From: Branchinecta lynchi
Taxonomy: Eukaryota; Arthropoda; Branchiopoda; Anostraca; Branchinectidae
NCBI GenBank assembly: GCA_023053575.1
Contig: JAKZAP010000151.1
Coordinates: 1 to 64,000, forward strand
DNA: 64,000 nt
Direction of reading: 5' to 3'
The translations under genes and the position numbers were made by a program. The notes beneath the pieces are model-generated. The model was not told the DNA's origin, searched no databases, and worked only from the letters and a program-made list of their open reading frames with translations. Positions 1 to 10,419 of the stretch are shown piece after piece. How positions within the stretch are numbered: the first letter of the stretch is position 1; every line of letters starts with the position of its first letter.

Positions 1-736
1 ATTCTCGACGGTGAAATGTTTGGCGGCTCGAACCCACAAATATAGCGCCGTCGCGACCCTTATTTCGCATGTTTTCTGTAGCCATACTATCTCGTGAGGT
101 TCTATTTGCTACTACACTAGGGTTAGTTTCAACTGAAATAGGAGCGATAGCAGCAAGCACATTATGCGATTTAGCTTTTGCAAATTCACGTGCGCGAAAA
201 TCGTTGATCAAGAACTGTTTTGCCTCCTCAAAATCTTTGGGGCACTTCGCGACTACCCTCATTCCCAGACTAGGAGAAAGACTGTCAAGAAGGAGGTTTT
301 TCAACAGATTTGAGTAGCCGGCAAAACTTTCTTCGGCTGCCGACGGCATTTGATCAAAGCCCATTAATTTTAAAACCTTCAATTTCAGCTTTTCTAACAA
401 TGGAAATGGGTCTTCGCCATCCTCTAGACGAAGAGTTTCGTGAATCAATCGTGCTCTAAGAGATGTGTGCTCAAACTGGCTTGCCAAAGCCTTCTTCAAA
501 TCGTCAAACGACTCGAATTCCGCGTGGCTTGTTAGGAAATTAGCCGCGTGCCCCGTTGTTTTCATGAATGCCAAACGGATAAGTTCATCGCTCTGAATAG
601 ACTTATCCCAGAATTTCAAATTTTCCAGCATCTCAAGAAATACCAAAACGTCTTCGCTACCAGTGAAGGTAGAGACTTGCGATGCAATTTTACAAAGCGT
701 GTCAAGGGACATTTTTGCTGTGTCTTCGACAGACAT
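1..736 (-). CDS. gag: Partial Gag polyprotein (capsid region) of a Ty3/gypsy-like LTR retrotransposon
   Basis: The minus strand is open from an ATG at 736-734 to the window edge: 245 codons with no stop, cut off at position 1. Gag would form the particle that packages element RNA in the cytoplasm. Residues about 24-97 look like the N-terminal capsid domain of Ty3/gypsy Gag: an F-x-G start (F24, G26), a hydrophobic helix with FLEMLENLKFW (33-43), an LAFMKTTGHAANFL stretch (55-68) matching the family's L-x-G-x-A core, then FDDLKKALASQF (77-88). A second helical part follows to about 186. No CCHC zinc knuckle, protease or polymerase is reached; they would lie left of the window. The start at 736 is the first ATG after the primer-binding site and has A at -3; an in-frame Met at codon 9 is an alternative. 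The frame has no stop or frameshift, so the copy may be young. Family assignment is from motif layout, not a database search. Confidence 0.8.
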   Translation of the reverse strand, partial: MSVEDTAKMSLDTLCKIASQVSTFTGSEDVLVFLEMLENLKFWDKSIQSDELIRLAFMKTTGHAANFLTSHAEFESFDDLKKALASQFEHTSLRARLIHETLRLEDGEDPFPLLEKLKLKVLKLMGFDQMPSAAEESFAGYSNLLKNLLLDSLSPSLGMRVVAKCPKDFEEAKQFLINDFRAREFAKAKSHNVLAAIAPISVETNPSVVANRTSRDSMATENMRNKGRDGAIFVGSSRQTFHRRE

Positions 737-861
737 TTTACGTTCGCTCAGTAACCCCGTAAAAAAAATAAAATAGAAAAATGTACTCAAAACACTAAAA
801 CACTATATACTATAATATCTAGCCTACACCTTCCCTCCAAACGAAAGACGACGCGTCACCA
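737..861 (-). other. Untranslated leader between primer-binding site and gag
   Basis: About 125 nt, A/T-rich, with an A-rich run on the plus strand near 756-773. This would be the packaged 5' leader of the element. No conserved structure was identified by eye. Confidence 0.5.
844..861 (-). other. Candidate tRNA primer-binding site
   Basis: The minus strand reads TGGTGACGCG from 861, immediately after the candidate LTR. TGG is what pairs with the 3' CCA of a tRNA primer, and TGGTGAC resembles the primer sites of mag-like invertebrate Ty3/gypsy elements. The tRNA is not identified. Confidence 0.5.
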
Positions 862-1407
862 GTAAACCGATGAGATGTTCTTGCCCTGAGTTATTACTCT
901 TTATACTCGGACCTGCGGCTTATGTCCCACTTGGGATCATTATATGGTAGCGTTCGAGCGGCAGCAGTATTCACCCTTCGAAGGCGTATAGGGATCGTAG
1001 TCTTTCGCTTAGGGAGGTCGGTTCTTTTTCTTTAACACTTACTTTATTTATTCCTTTAGTACAACCTGCTTCTGTTAACACGTAAGGAAATCTAATAATA
1101 CAGACACATGTCTCGCTACAGTCAACTCTCAGAATCATCTGCTCGCTTCGAGCTTCACATCAAATTCCTATTCTTGCTTATTGCGTAGGAGCTAACCGCA
1201 GTCGCTGCAAAAGATTAAACCAAAGTCCTGATCAAACGTGCCTGAAAACTCAGGAAGAGGATGTTCAACAACAGGGAACTGATAAGGCTACTTCCATCGT
1301 CCCGAGGCTTGAATTATTACCAAATATGGAGTTGCTTTTCTCAGACCGCATTATTTCAGATTACGGAATCAACTTTGATATTTAATATCCTAATACTATC
1401 CGTAACA
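862..1407 (-). mobile_element. Candidate 5' LTR
   Basis: The outer end reads TGTTACGG on the minus strand, a typical LTR start with TG, and abuts the satellite exactly. The inner end is set by the TGG of the primer-binding site, giving about 546 bp. Minus-strand signals inside it are two overlapping AATAAA motifs at 1052-1043 and TATAAA at 905-900. The inner end reads GGTTTAC rather than a clean CA, and the TATAAA lies unusually close to it, so the inner boundary and promoter assignment are uncertain. No second LTR is in the window to compare with. Confidence 0.55.
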
Positions 1408-2750
1408 CCCGCAGGGTTTGTTTTCCCACAAGGTTAGTTTTCCCGCAAGGTTTGTTTTCCCACAAGGTTAGTTTTCCCACAAGGTTTGTTTCCCCACAAG
1501 GTTTGTTTCCCCACAAGGTTTGTTTTCCCACAAGGATTGTTTTCTCACAAGGTTTGTTTTCCCACTGTGTTGGTTTTCCCAAAAGGTTCGCTTTCCCGCA
1601 AGGTTCGCTTTCCCACAAGGTTTGTTTTCCCACAAGCTTTGTTTTCCCCCAAGGTTGGTTTTCCCGCAAGGTTGGTTTTCCCACAAGGTTTGTTTTCCCA
1701 CTTTGTTGGTTTTCCCAAAAGGTTCGCTTTCCCGCAAGGTTGGTTTTGTTTTCCCACAAGGTTTGTTTTCCCCCAAGGTTGGTTTTCCCGCAAGGTTGGT
1801 TTTCCCACAAGGATTGTTTTCCCACTGTGTTGGTTTTCCCAAAAGGTTCGCTTTCCCACAAGGCTCGTTTTCCCACAAGGTTGGTTTTCCCACAAGGTTG
1901 GTTTTCCCGCAGGGCTGCTTTCCCCATAAGGTTGGTTTTCCCACAAGGTTTGTTTTCTCACAAGGGTTTGTTTTCCCACTAGGTTGTTTTTCCCACTAGG
2001 TTGGTTTTCCGAAAAGGTTTGTTTTCCCACAAGCTTGGTTATCCCCCAAGGTTGGTTTTCCCGCAAGGTTGGTTTTCCCACAAGGTTTGTTTTCCCACTG
2101 TGTTGGTTTTCCCAAAAGGTTCGCTTTCCCGGAAGGCTGGTTTTCCCGAAAGGTTTGTTTCCCCACAAGGTTTGTTTTCCCACAAGGTTGGTTTTCCCGA
2201 AAGGTTTGTTTCCCCACAAGGTTGGTTTTCCCACAAGGCTGGTTTACCCGCAGGGTTTGTTTTCCCACAAGGTTAGTTTTCCCGCAAGGTTTGTTTTCCC
2301 ACAAGGTTAGTTTTCCCACAAGGTTTGTTTCCCCACAAGGTTTATTTCCCCACAAGGTTTGTTTTCCCACAAGGATTGTTTTCCTCACAAGATTTGTTTT
2401 CCCACTGTGTTGGTTTTCCCCAAAAGGTTCGCTTTCCCGCAAGGTTCGCTTTCCCACAAGGTTTGTTTTCCCACAAGCTTTGTTTTCCCCCAAGGTTGGT
2501 TTTCCCGCAAGGTTGGTTTTCCCACAAGGTTTGTTTTCCCACTTTGTTGGTTTTCCCAAAAGGTTCGCTTTCCCGCAAGGTTGGTTTTCCCACAAGGTTT
2601 GTTTCCCCACAAGGTTTGTTTTCCCACAAGGTTTGTTTTCCCACAAGGTTGGTTTTCCCGAAAGGTTTGTTTCCCCACAAGGTTGGTTTTCCCACAAGGT
2701 TGGTTTTCCCGCAGGGTTTGTTTTCCCACAAGGTTAGTTTTCCCGCAAGG
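1408..2750 (+). repeat. 17-bp satellite, left domain, AAGGTTTG strand on top
   Basis: About 79 head-to-tail monomers of AAGGTTTGTTTTCCCAC. The domain starts mid-monomer at the retrotransposon junction and ends at the first orientation switch. It carries the variant CACTTTGTTGG (near 1690 and 2540). That variant recurs, reverse-complemented, mainly in the 43-57 kb part of the oppositely oriented block and is not seen in the right domain. GC content of the consensus is 7/17 (41%). Confidence 0.97.
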
Positions 2751-2756
2751 GGAAAA
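2738..2756. other. Orientation switch 1 (inverted satellite junction)
   Basis: TTTTCCC (2738-2744), spacer GCAAG, then GGGAAAA (2750-2756): the array flips from one strand orientation to the other within 5 nt, making a short hairpin. Outward from the centre the first monomers of the two arms differ at 1 of 17 positions and the second pair at 4 of 17. The arms are therefore not copies of each other. Confidence 0.95.
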
Positions 2757-3739
2757 CAAACCTTGTGGGAAAACCAACCTAGTGGGAAAAACAACCTTGG
2801 GGGAAAACAAAGCTTGTGGGAAAACAAACCTTGTGGGAAAACCAACCTAGTGGGAAAAAACCTTTCGGGAAAACAAACCTTGTGGGAAAACAAACCTTGT
2901 GGGAAAACAAACCTTGTGGGGAAAACAAACCTTGTGGGAAAACAAACCTTGTGAGAAAACAAACCTTGTGGGGAAACAAACCTAGTGGGAAAACAAACCT
3001 TGTGAGAAAACAAACCTTGTGGGAAAACCAACCTTATGGGAAAACAAACCTAGTGGGAAAACAAACCTTGTGGGGAAACAAACCTTATGGGAAAACAAAC
3101 CTTGTGGGGAAACAAACCTTGTGGGAAAACCAACCTTGCGGGAAAGCGAACCTTTTGGGAAAACCAACACAGTGGGAAAACAAACCTTGTGTTAAAACCA
3201 ACCTTGCGGGAAAACCAACCTTGGGGGAAAGCAAAGCTTGTGGGAAAACAAACCTTGCGGGAAAACCAACCTAGTGGGAAAAACAACCTAGTGGGAAAAC
3301 AAACCTTGTGAGAAAACAAACCTTGTGGGAAAACCAACCTTATGGGTAAAGCAACCCTGCGGGAAAACCAACCTTGTGGGAAAACCAACCTTGTGGGAAA
3401 GCGAACCTTTTGGGAAAACCAACACAGTGGGAAAACAAACCTTGTGGGAAAACCAACCTTGCGGGAAAACCAACCTTGGGGGAAAGCAAACCTTGTGGGA
3501 AAACAAACCTTGTGGGGAAACAAACCTAGTAGGAAATCAAACCTTGTGAGAAAACAATCCTTGTGGGAAAACAAACCTTGTGGGAAAACTAACCTTGTGG
3601 GAAAACAAACCCTGCGGGAAAACCAACCTTGTGGGAAAACCCACCTTGTGGGGAAACAAACCTTTCGGGAAAACTAACCTTGTGGGAAAACAAACCCTGC
3701 GGGAAAACCAACCTTGTGGGAAAACAAACCTTGTGGGTA

Positions 3740-6700
3740 AACAAACCTTGTGGGAAAACAAACCTTGTGGGAAAACCAACCTAGTGGGAAAACAAACCTT
3801 GTGAGAAAACAAACCTTGTGGGAAAACCAACCTTATGGGGAAACAAACCCTGCGGGAAAACCAACCTTGTGGGAAAACCAACCTTGCGGGAAAGCGAACC
3901 TTTTGGGAAAACCAACACAGGGGGAAAACAAACCTTGTGAGAAAACAATCCTTGTGGAAAAACAAACCTTGTGGGGAAACAAACCTTGTGGGGAAACAAA
4001 CCTTGTGGGAAAACTAACCTTGTGGGAAAACAAACCTTGCGGGAAAACTAACCTTGTGGGAAAACAAACCCTGCGGGAAAACAAACCTTGTGGGAAAACC
4101 AACCTTGTGGGGAAACAAACCTTTCTGGAAAACCAACCTTGTGGCAAAACAAACCTTGTGGGAAAACAAACCTTGTGGGAAAACAAACCTTGTGGGAAAA
4201 CAAACCTTGTGAGAAAACAAACCTTGTGGGGAAACAAACCTAGTGGGAAAACAAAACTTGTGAGAAAACAAACCTTGTGGGAAAACCAACCTTGCGGGAA
4301 AGCGAACCTTGCGGGAAAGCGAACCTCTTGGGAAAACCAACACAGTGGGAAAACAAACCTTTTGAGAAAACAATCCTTGTGGGAAAACAAACCTTGTGGG
4401 GAAACAAACCTTGTGGGGAAACAAACCTTGTGGGAAAACAAACCTTGTAAGAAAACAAACCTTGTGGGGAAAAAAACCTAGTGGGAAAACAAACCTTGTG
4501 AGAAAACAAACCTTGTGGGAAAACCAACCTTGCGGGAAAGCGAACCTTGCGGGAAAGCGAACCTCTTGGGAAAACCAACACAGTGGGAAAACAAACCTTG
4601 TGAGAAAACAATCCTTGTGGGAAAACAAACCTTGTGGGGAAACAAACCTTGTGGGGAAACAAACCTTGTGGGAAAACTAACCTTGTGGGAAAACAAACCT
4701 TGTGGGGAAACAAACCTTGTGGGGAAACAAACCTTGTGGGAAAACAAACCTTGTGAGAAAACAATCCTTGTGGGAAAACAAACCTTTTTTGGAAACAAAC
4801 CTTGTGGGGAAACAAACCTTGTGGGGAAACAAACCTTGTGGGAAAACAAACCTTGTGGGAAAACCAACCTTATGGGGAAAGCAACCCTGCGGGAAAACCA
4901 ACCTTGTGGGAAAACCAACCTTGTGGGAAAACCAACCTTGTGGGAAAGCGAACCTTTTGGGAAAACCAACACAGTGGGAAAACAAACCTTGTGGGAAAAC
5001 AAACCTTGTGGGGAAACAAACCTTGCGGGAAAACTAACCTTGTGGGAAAATAAACCCTGCGGGAAAACCAACCTTGGGGGAAAACAAAGCTTGTGGGAAA
5101 ACAAACCTTGTGGGAAAACCAACCTAGTGGGAAAAACAACCTAGTGGGAAAACAAACCTTGTGAGAAAACAAACCTTGTGGGAAAACCAACCTCATGGGG
5201 AAAGCAACCCTGCGGAAAGCCAACCTTGTGGGAAAACCAACCTTGTGGGAAAACCAACCTTGTGGGAAAGCGAACCTTTTGGAAAAACCAACACAGTGGG
5301 AAAACAAACCTTGTGGGAAAACAAACCTTGTGGGGAAACAAACCTTGCGGGAAAACTAACCTTGTGGGAAAACAAACCCTGCGGGAAAACCAACCTCGTG
5401 GGAAAACCAACCTTGTGGGGAAACAAACCTTTCGGGAAAACCAACCTTGTGGGAAAACAAACCTTGCGGGAAAACTAACCTTGTGGGAAAACAAACCCTG
5501 CGGGAAAACCAACCTTGTGGGAAAACCAACCTTGTGGGGAAACAAACCTTTCGGGAAAACCAACCTTGTGGGAAAACAAACATTGTGTTAAATCAGACCT
5601 TGTGGGAAAATTAACCTTGCGGGAAAACCAACCTTGTGGGAAAACCAACCTTATGGGAAAACCAACCTTGCGGGAAAACCAACCTTGGGGGAAAACAAAC
5701 CTTGTGGGTAAACAAACCTTGTGGGAAAACAAACCTTGTGGGAAAACCAACCTAGTGGGAAAACAAACCTTGTGAGAATACAAACCTTTTGGGAAAACCA
5801 ACCTTATGGGGAAACAAACCCTGCGGGAAAACCAACCTTGTGGGAAAACCAACCTTGCGGGAAAGCGAACCTTTTGGGAAAACCAACACAGTGGGAAAAC
5901 AAACCTTTTGGGAAAACAATCCTTGTGGGAAAACAAACCTTGTGGGGAAACAAACCTTGTGGGGAAACAAACCTTGTGGGAAAACTAACCTTGTGGGAAA
6001 ACAAACCTTGCGGGAAAACTAACCTTGTGGGAAAACAAACCCTGCGGGAAAACAAACCTTGTGGGAAAACCAACCTTGTGGGGAAACAAACCTTTCTGGA
6101 AAACCAGCCTTGTGGCAAAACAAACCTTGTGGGAAAACAAACCTTGTGGGAAAACAAACCTTGTGGGAAAACAAACCTTTTGAGAACACAAACCTTGTGG
6201 GGAAACAAACCTAGTGGGAACACAAACCTTGTGAGAAAACAAAACCTTGTGGGAAAATCAACCTTGCGGGAAAGCGAACCTTGCGGGAAAGCGAACCTCT
6301 TGGGAAAACCAACACAATGGGAAAACAAACCTTGTGAGAAAACAATCCTTGTGGGAAAACAAACCTTGTGGGGAAACAAACCTTGTGGGGAAACAAACCT
6401 TGTGGGAAAACTAACCTTGTGGGAAAACAAACCTTGCGGGAAAACTAACCTTGTGGGAAAACAAACCCTGCGGGAAAACCAGCCTTGTGGGAAAACCAAC
6501 CTTGTGGGGAAACAAACCTTTCGGGAAAACCAACCTTGTGGGAAAACAAACCTTGTGAGAAAACAAACATTGTGGGGAAACAAACCTTGTGGGAAAACCA
6601 GCCTTGCGGGAAAGCGAACCTTTTGGGAAAACCAACCTTATGGGGAAAGCAACCCTGCGGGAAAACCAACCTTGTGGGAGAACCAACCTTGTGGGAAAAC

Positions 6701-7505
6701 CAACCTTTTGGGAAAGCGAACGTTTTGGGAAAACCAACACAGTGGGAAAACAAACCTTGTGGGAAAACAAACCTTGTGGGGAAACAAACCTTGCGGGAAA
6801 ACTAACCTTGTGGGAAAACAAACCCTGCGGGAAAACCAACCTTTTGGGAAAACCAACCTTGTGGGGAAACAAACCTTTCGGGAAAACCAACCTTGTGGGA
6901 AAACAAACCTTGTGGGAAAACAAACCTTGTGGGGAAACAAACCTTGTGGGGAAACAAACCTTGTGGGAAAACCAACCTTGCGGGAAAGCGAACCTTTTGG
7001 GAAAACCAACACAGTGGGAAAACAAACCTTGTGGGTAAACTAACCTTGCGGGAAAACCAACCTTGGGGGAAAACAAAGCTTGTGGGAAAACAAACCTTGT
7101 GGGAAAACCACCTAGTGGGAAAAACAAACTTGGGGGAAAACAAAGCTTGTGGGAAAACAAACCTTGTGGGAAAACCAACCTAGTGGGAAAAACAACCTAG
7201 TGGGAAAACAAACCTTGTGAGAAAAGAAACCTTGTGGGAAAACCAACCTTATGGGGAAAGCAACCCTGCGGGAAAACCAACCTTGTGGGAAAACCAACCT
7301 TGTGGGAAAGCGAACCTTTTGGGAAAACCAACACAGTGGGAAAACAAATCTTGTGGGAAAACAAACCTTGTAGGGAAACAAACCTTGCGGGAAAACTAAC
7401 CTTGTGGGAAAACAAACCCTGCGGGAAAACCAACCTTGGGGGAAAACCAACCTTGCGGGAAAGCGAACCTTTTGGGAAAACCAACACAGTGGGAAAACAA
7501 ACCTT
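3740..7505. repeat. Large duplicated block A, copy 1
   Basis: The order of monomer variants over about 3.7 kb is repeated at 18255-21955, with an offset that starts at 14,516 bp and drifts to about 14,430 bp through gain or loss of monomers. Landmarks such as the GTGGGTAAAC start, the AACATTGTGTTAAATCAGA monomer and the CATTGTGGGG monomers fall in the same order. This indicates segmental duplication within the array, not independent mutation. Confidence 0.8.
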
Positions 7506-9632
7506 GTAAGAAAACAATCCTTGTGGGAAAACAAACCTTGTGGGGAAACAAACCTTGTGGGGAAACAAACCTTGTGGGAAAACTAACCTTGTGGGAAAAC
7601 AAACCTTGTGGAAAACTAACCTTGTGGGAAAACAAACCCTGCGGGAAAACAAACCTTGTGGGAAAACCAACCTTATGGGGAAAGCAACCCTGCGGGAAAA
7701 CCAACCTTGTGGGAAAACCAACCTTGTGGGAAAACCAACCTTGTGGGAAAGCGAACCTTTTGGGAAAACCAACACAGTGGGAAAACAAACCTTGTGGGAA
7801 AACAAACCTTGCGGGAAAACTAACCTTGTGGGAAAACAAACCCTGCGGGAAAACAAACCTTGTGGGAAAACCAACCTTGTGGGGAGACAAACCTTTCTGG
7901 AAAACCAACCTTGTGGCAAAACAAACCTTGTGGGAAAACAAACCTTGTGGGAAAACAAACCTTGTGGGAAAACAAACCTTGTGAGAAAACAAACCTTGTG
8001 GGGAATCAAACCTAGTGGGAAAACATACCTTGTGAGAAAACAAACCTTGTGGGAAAACCAACCTTGCGGGAAAGCGAACCTTGCGGGAAAGCGAACCTCT
8101 TGGGAAAACCAACACAGTGGGAAAACAAACCTTGTGAGAAAACAATCCTTGTGGGAAAACAAACCTTGTGGGGAAACAAACCTTGTTTGGAAACAAATAT
8201 TGTGGGAAAACTAACCTTGTGGGAAAACAAACCTTGCGGGAAAACTAACCTTGTGGGAAAACAAACCCTGCGGGAAAACCAGCCTTCTGGGAAAACCAAC
8301 CTTGTGGGGAAACAAACCTTTCGGGAAAACCAACCTTGTGGGAAAACAAACCTTGTGAGAAAACAAACATTGTGGGGAAACAAACCTTGTGGGAAAACCA
8401 GCCTTGCGGGAAAGCGAACCTTTTGGGAAAACCAAGACAGTGGGAAAACAAACCTTGTGAGAAAACAATCCTTGTGGGAAAACAAACCTTGTGGGGAAAC
8501 AAACCTTGTGGGGAAACAAACCTTGTGGGAAAACTAACCTTGTGGGAAAACAAACCTTGCGGGAAAACTAACCTTGTGGGAAAACAAACCCTGCGGGAAA
8601 ACCAGCCTTGTGGGAAAACCAACCTTGTGGGGAAACAAACCTTTCGGGAAAACCAACCTTGTGGGAAAACAAACCTTGTGAGAAAACAAACATTGTGGGG
8701 AAACAAAACTTGTGGGAAAACCAGACTTGCGGGAAAGCGAACCTTTTGGGGAAACCAACCTTATGGGGAAAGCAACCCTGCGGGAAAACCAACCTTGTGG
8801 GAGAACCAACCTTGTGGGAAAACCAACCTTTTGGGAAAGCGAACCTTTTGGGAAAACCAACACAGTGGGAAAACAAACCTTGTGGGAAAACAAACCTTGT
8901 GGGGAAACAAACCTTGCGGGAAAACTAACCTTGTGGGAAAACAAACCCTGCGGGAAAACCAACCTTGTGGGGAAACAAACCTTGTGGGAAAACCAACCTT
9001 GTGAGAAAACTAACGCTGTGGGAAAACCAACCTTGTGGGAAAACCAACCTAGAGGAAAAACAAATCTTGAGGGAAAACAAACCTTGTGGGAAAACAAACC
9101 TTGTGGGAAAGACAACCTTATGGGAAAACCAAAACAGTGGGAAAAGAATACTTGTGGGGAAACAAACCTTGTGGGAAAACAAACCTTGTGGGAAAACAAA
9201 CCTTGTGGGAAAACTAACCTTGTGGGAAAACAAACCTTGCGGGAAAACGAACCTTGTGGGAAAACAAACCCTGCGGGAAAACCAACCTTGTGGGAAAACC
9301 AACCTTGTGGGGAAACAAACCTTTCGGGAAAACCAACCTTGTGGGAAAAAAAACCTTGTTGGAAAACAAACCTTGTGGGAAAACAAACCTTGTGGGAAAA
9401 CAAACCTTGTGAGAAAACAAACCTTGTGGGGAAACAAACCTAGTGGGAAAACCAACCTTGGGGGAAAACAAACCTTGTGGGAAAACAAACCTTGTGGGGA
9501 AAAAAACCTAGCGGGAAAACCAACCTTATGGGAAAACCAACCTTGCGGGAAAACCAACCTTGGGGGAAAACAAACCTTGTGGGTAAACAAACCTTGTGAG
9601 AAAACAATCCTTGTGGGAAAACAAACCTTGTG
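6360..9632. repeat. Large duplicated block C, copy 1
   Basis: About 3.3 kb repeated at 10420-13622 with offset 4,060 bp, falling stepwise to 3,995 bp through loss of whole monomers. It contains a run of unusual monomers near 9001-9090 (ACTAACGCTG, AACCTAGAGG, AATCTTGAGG) that reappears at 13013-13102. Confidence 0.8.
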
Positions 9633-10419
9633 GGGAAACAACCTTGTGGGGAAACAAACCTTGTGGGAAAACTAACCTTGTGGGAAAACAAACCTTGCGG
9701 GAAAACTAACCTTGTGGGAAAACAAACCCTGCGGGAAAACAAACCTTGTGGGAAAACCAACATTGTAGGGAAACAAACCTTTCTGGAAAACCAACCTTGT
9801 GGCAAAACAAACCTTGTGGGAAAACAAACCTTGTGGGAAATCAAACCTTGTGGGAAAACAAACCTTGTGAGAAAACAAACCTTGTGGGGAAACAAACCTA
9901 GTGGGAAAACAAACCTTGTGAGAAAACAAACCTTGTGGGAAAACCAACCTTGCGGGAAAGCGAACCTTCCGGGAAAGCGAACCTCTTGGGAAAACCAACA
10001 CAGTGGGAAAACAAACCTTGTGAGAAAACAATCCTTGTGGGAAAACAAACCTTGTGGGGAAACAAACCTTGTGGGGAAACCAACCTTGTGGGGAAACAAA
10101 CCTTTCGGGAAAACCAAACTTGTGGGAAAACAAACCTTGTGAGAAAACAAACATTGTGGGGAAACAAACCTTGTGGGAAAACCAGCCTTGCGGGAAAGCG
10201 AACCTTTTGGGAAAACAAACCTTGTGGGAAAACCAACCTTGCGGGAAAGCGAACCTTGCGGGAAAGCGAACCTCTTGGGAAAACCAACACAGTGGAAAAA
10301 CAAACCTTGTGAGAAAACAATCCTTGTGGGAAAACAAACCTTGTGGGAAATCAAACCTTGTGGGAAAACAAACCTTGTGAGAAAACAAACCTTGTGGGGA
10401 AACAAACCTAGTGGGAAAA

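Larger units (their letters stand above)
1..1407 (-). mobile_element. LTR retrotransposon, 5' portion, inserted in the satellite array
   Basis: Read on the minus strand the order is a candidate 5' LTR (1407-862), a primer-binding site starting TGG, a 125-nt leader and an open gag. At 1407/1408 the sequence passes directly from the element end (TGTTACGG on the minus strand) to satellite in the middle of a monomer of the variant TTTTCCCGCAGGGTTTG. The element therefore sits inside the array rather than marking its edge. The expected target-site duplication is 4-5 nt beginning CCCGC at 1408; its partner copy lies outside the window. The rest of the element (pol, 3' LTR) is not visible. Confidence 0.75.

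Noticed and set aside
69..317. Plus-strand 82-codon frame
   Set aside because: Antisense to the gag frame, with no recognisable domain; a shadow.
548..754. Plus-strand 68-codon frame
   Set aside because: Also antisense to gag, overlapping its start; a shadow.
2600..2900. Foldback (strand-switch) read artefact at junction 1
   Set aside because: The arms differ from the second monomer on, whereas a foldback artefact gives nearly identical arms. Read-level evidence is still needed to exclude other assembly errors.
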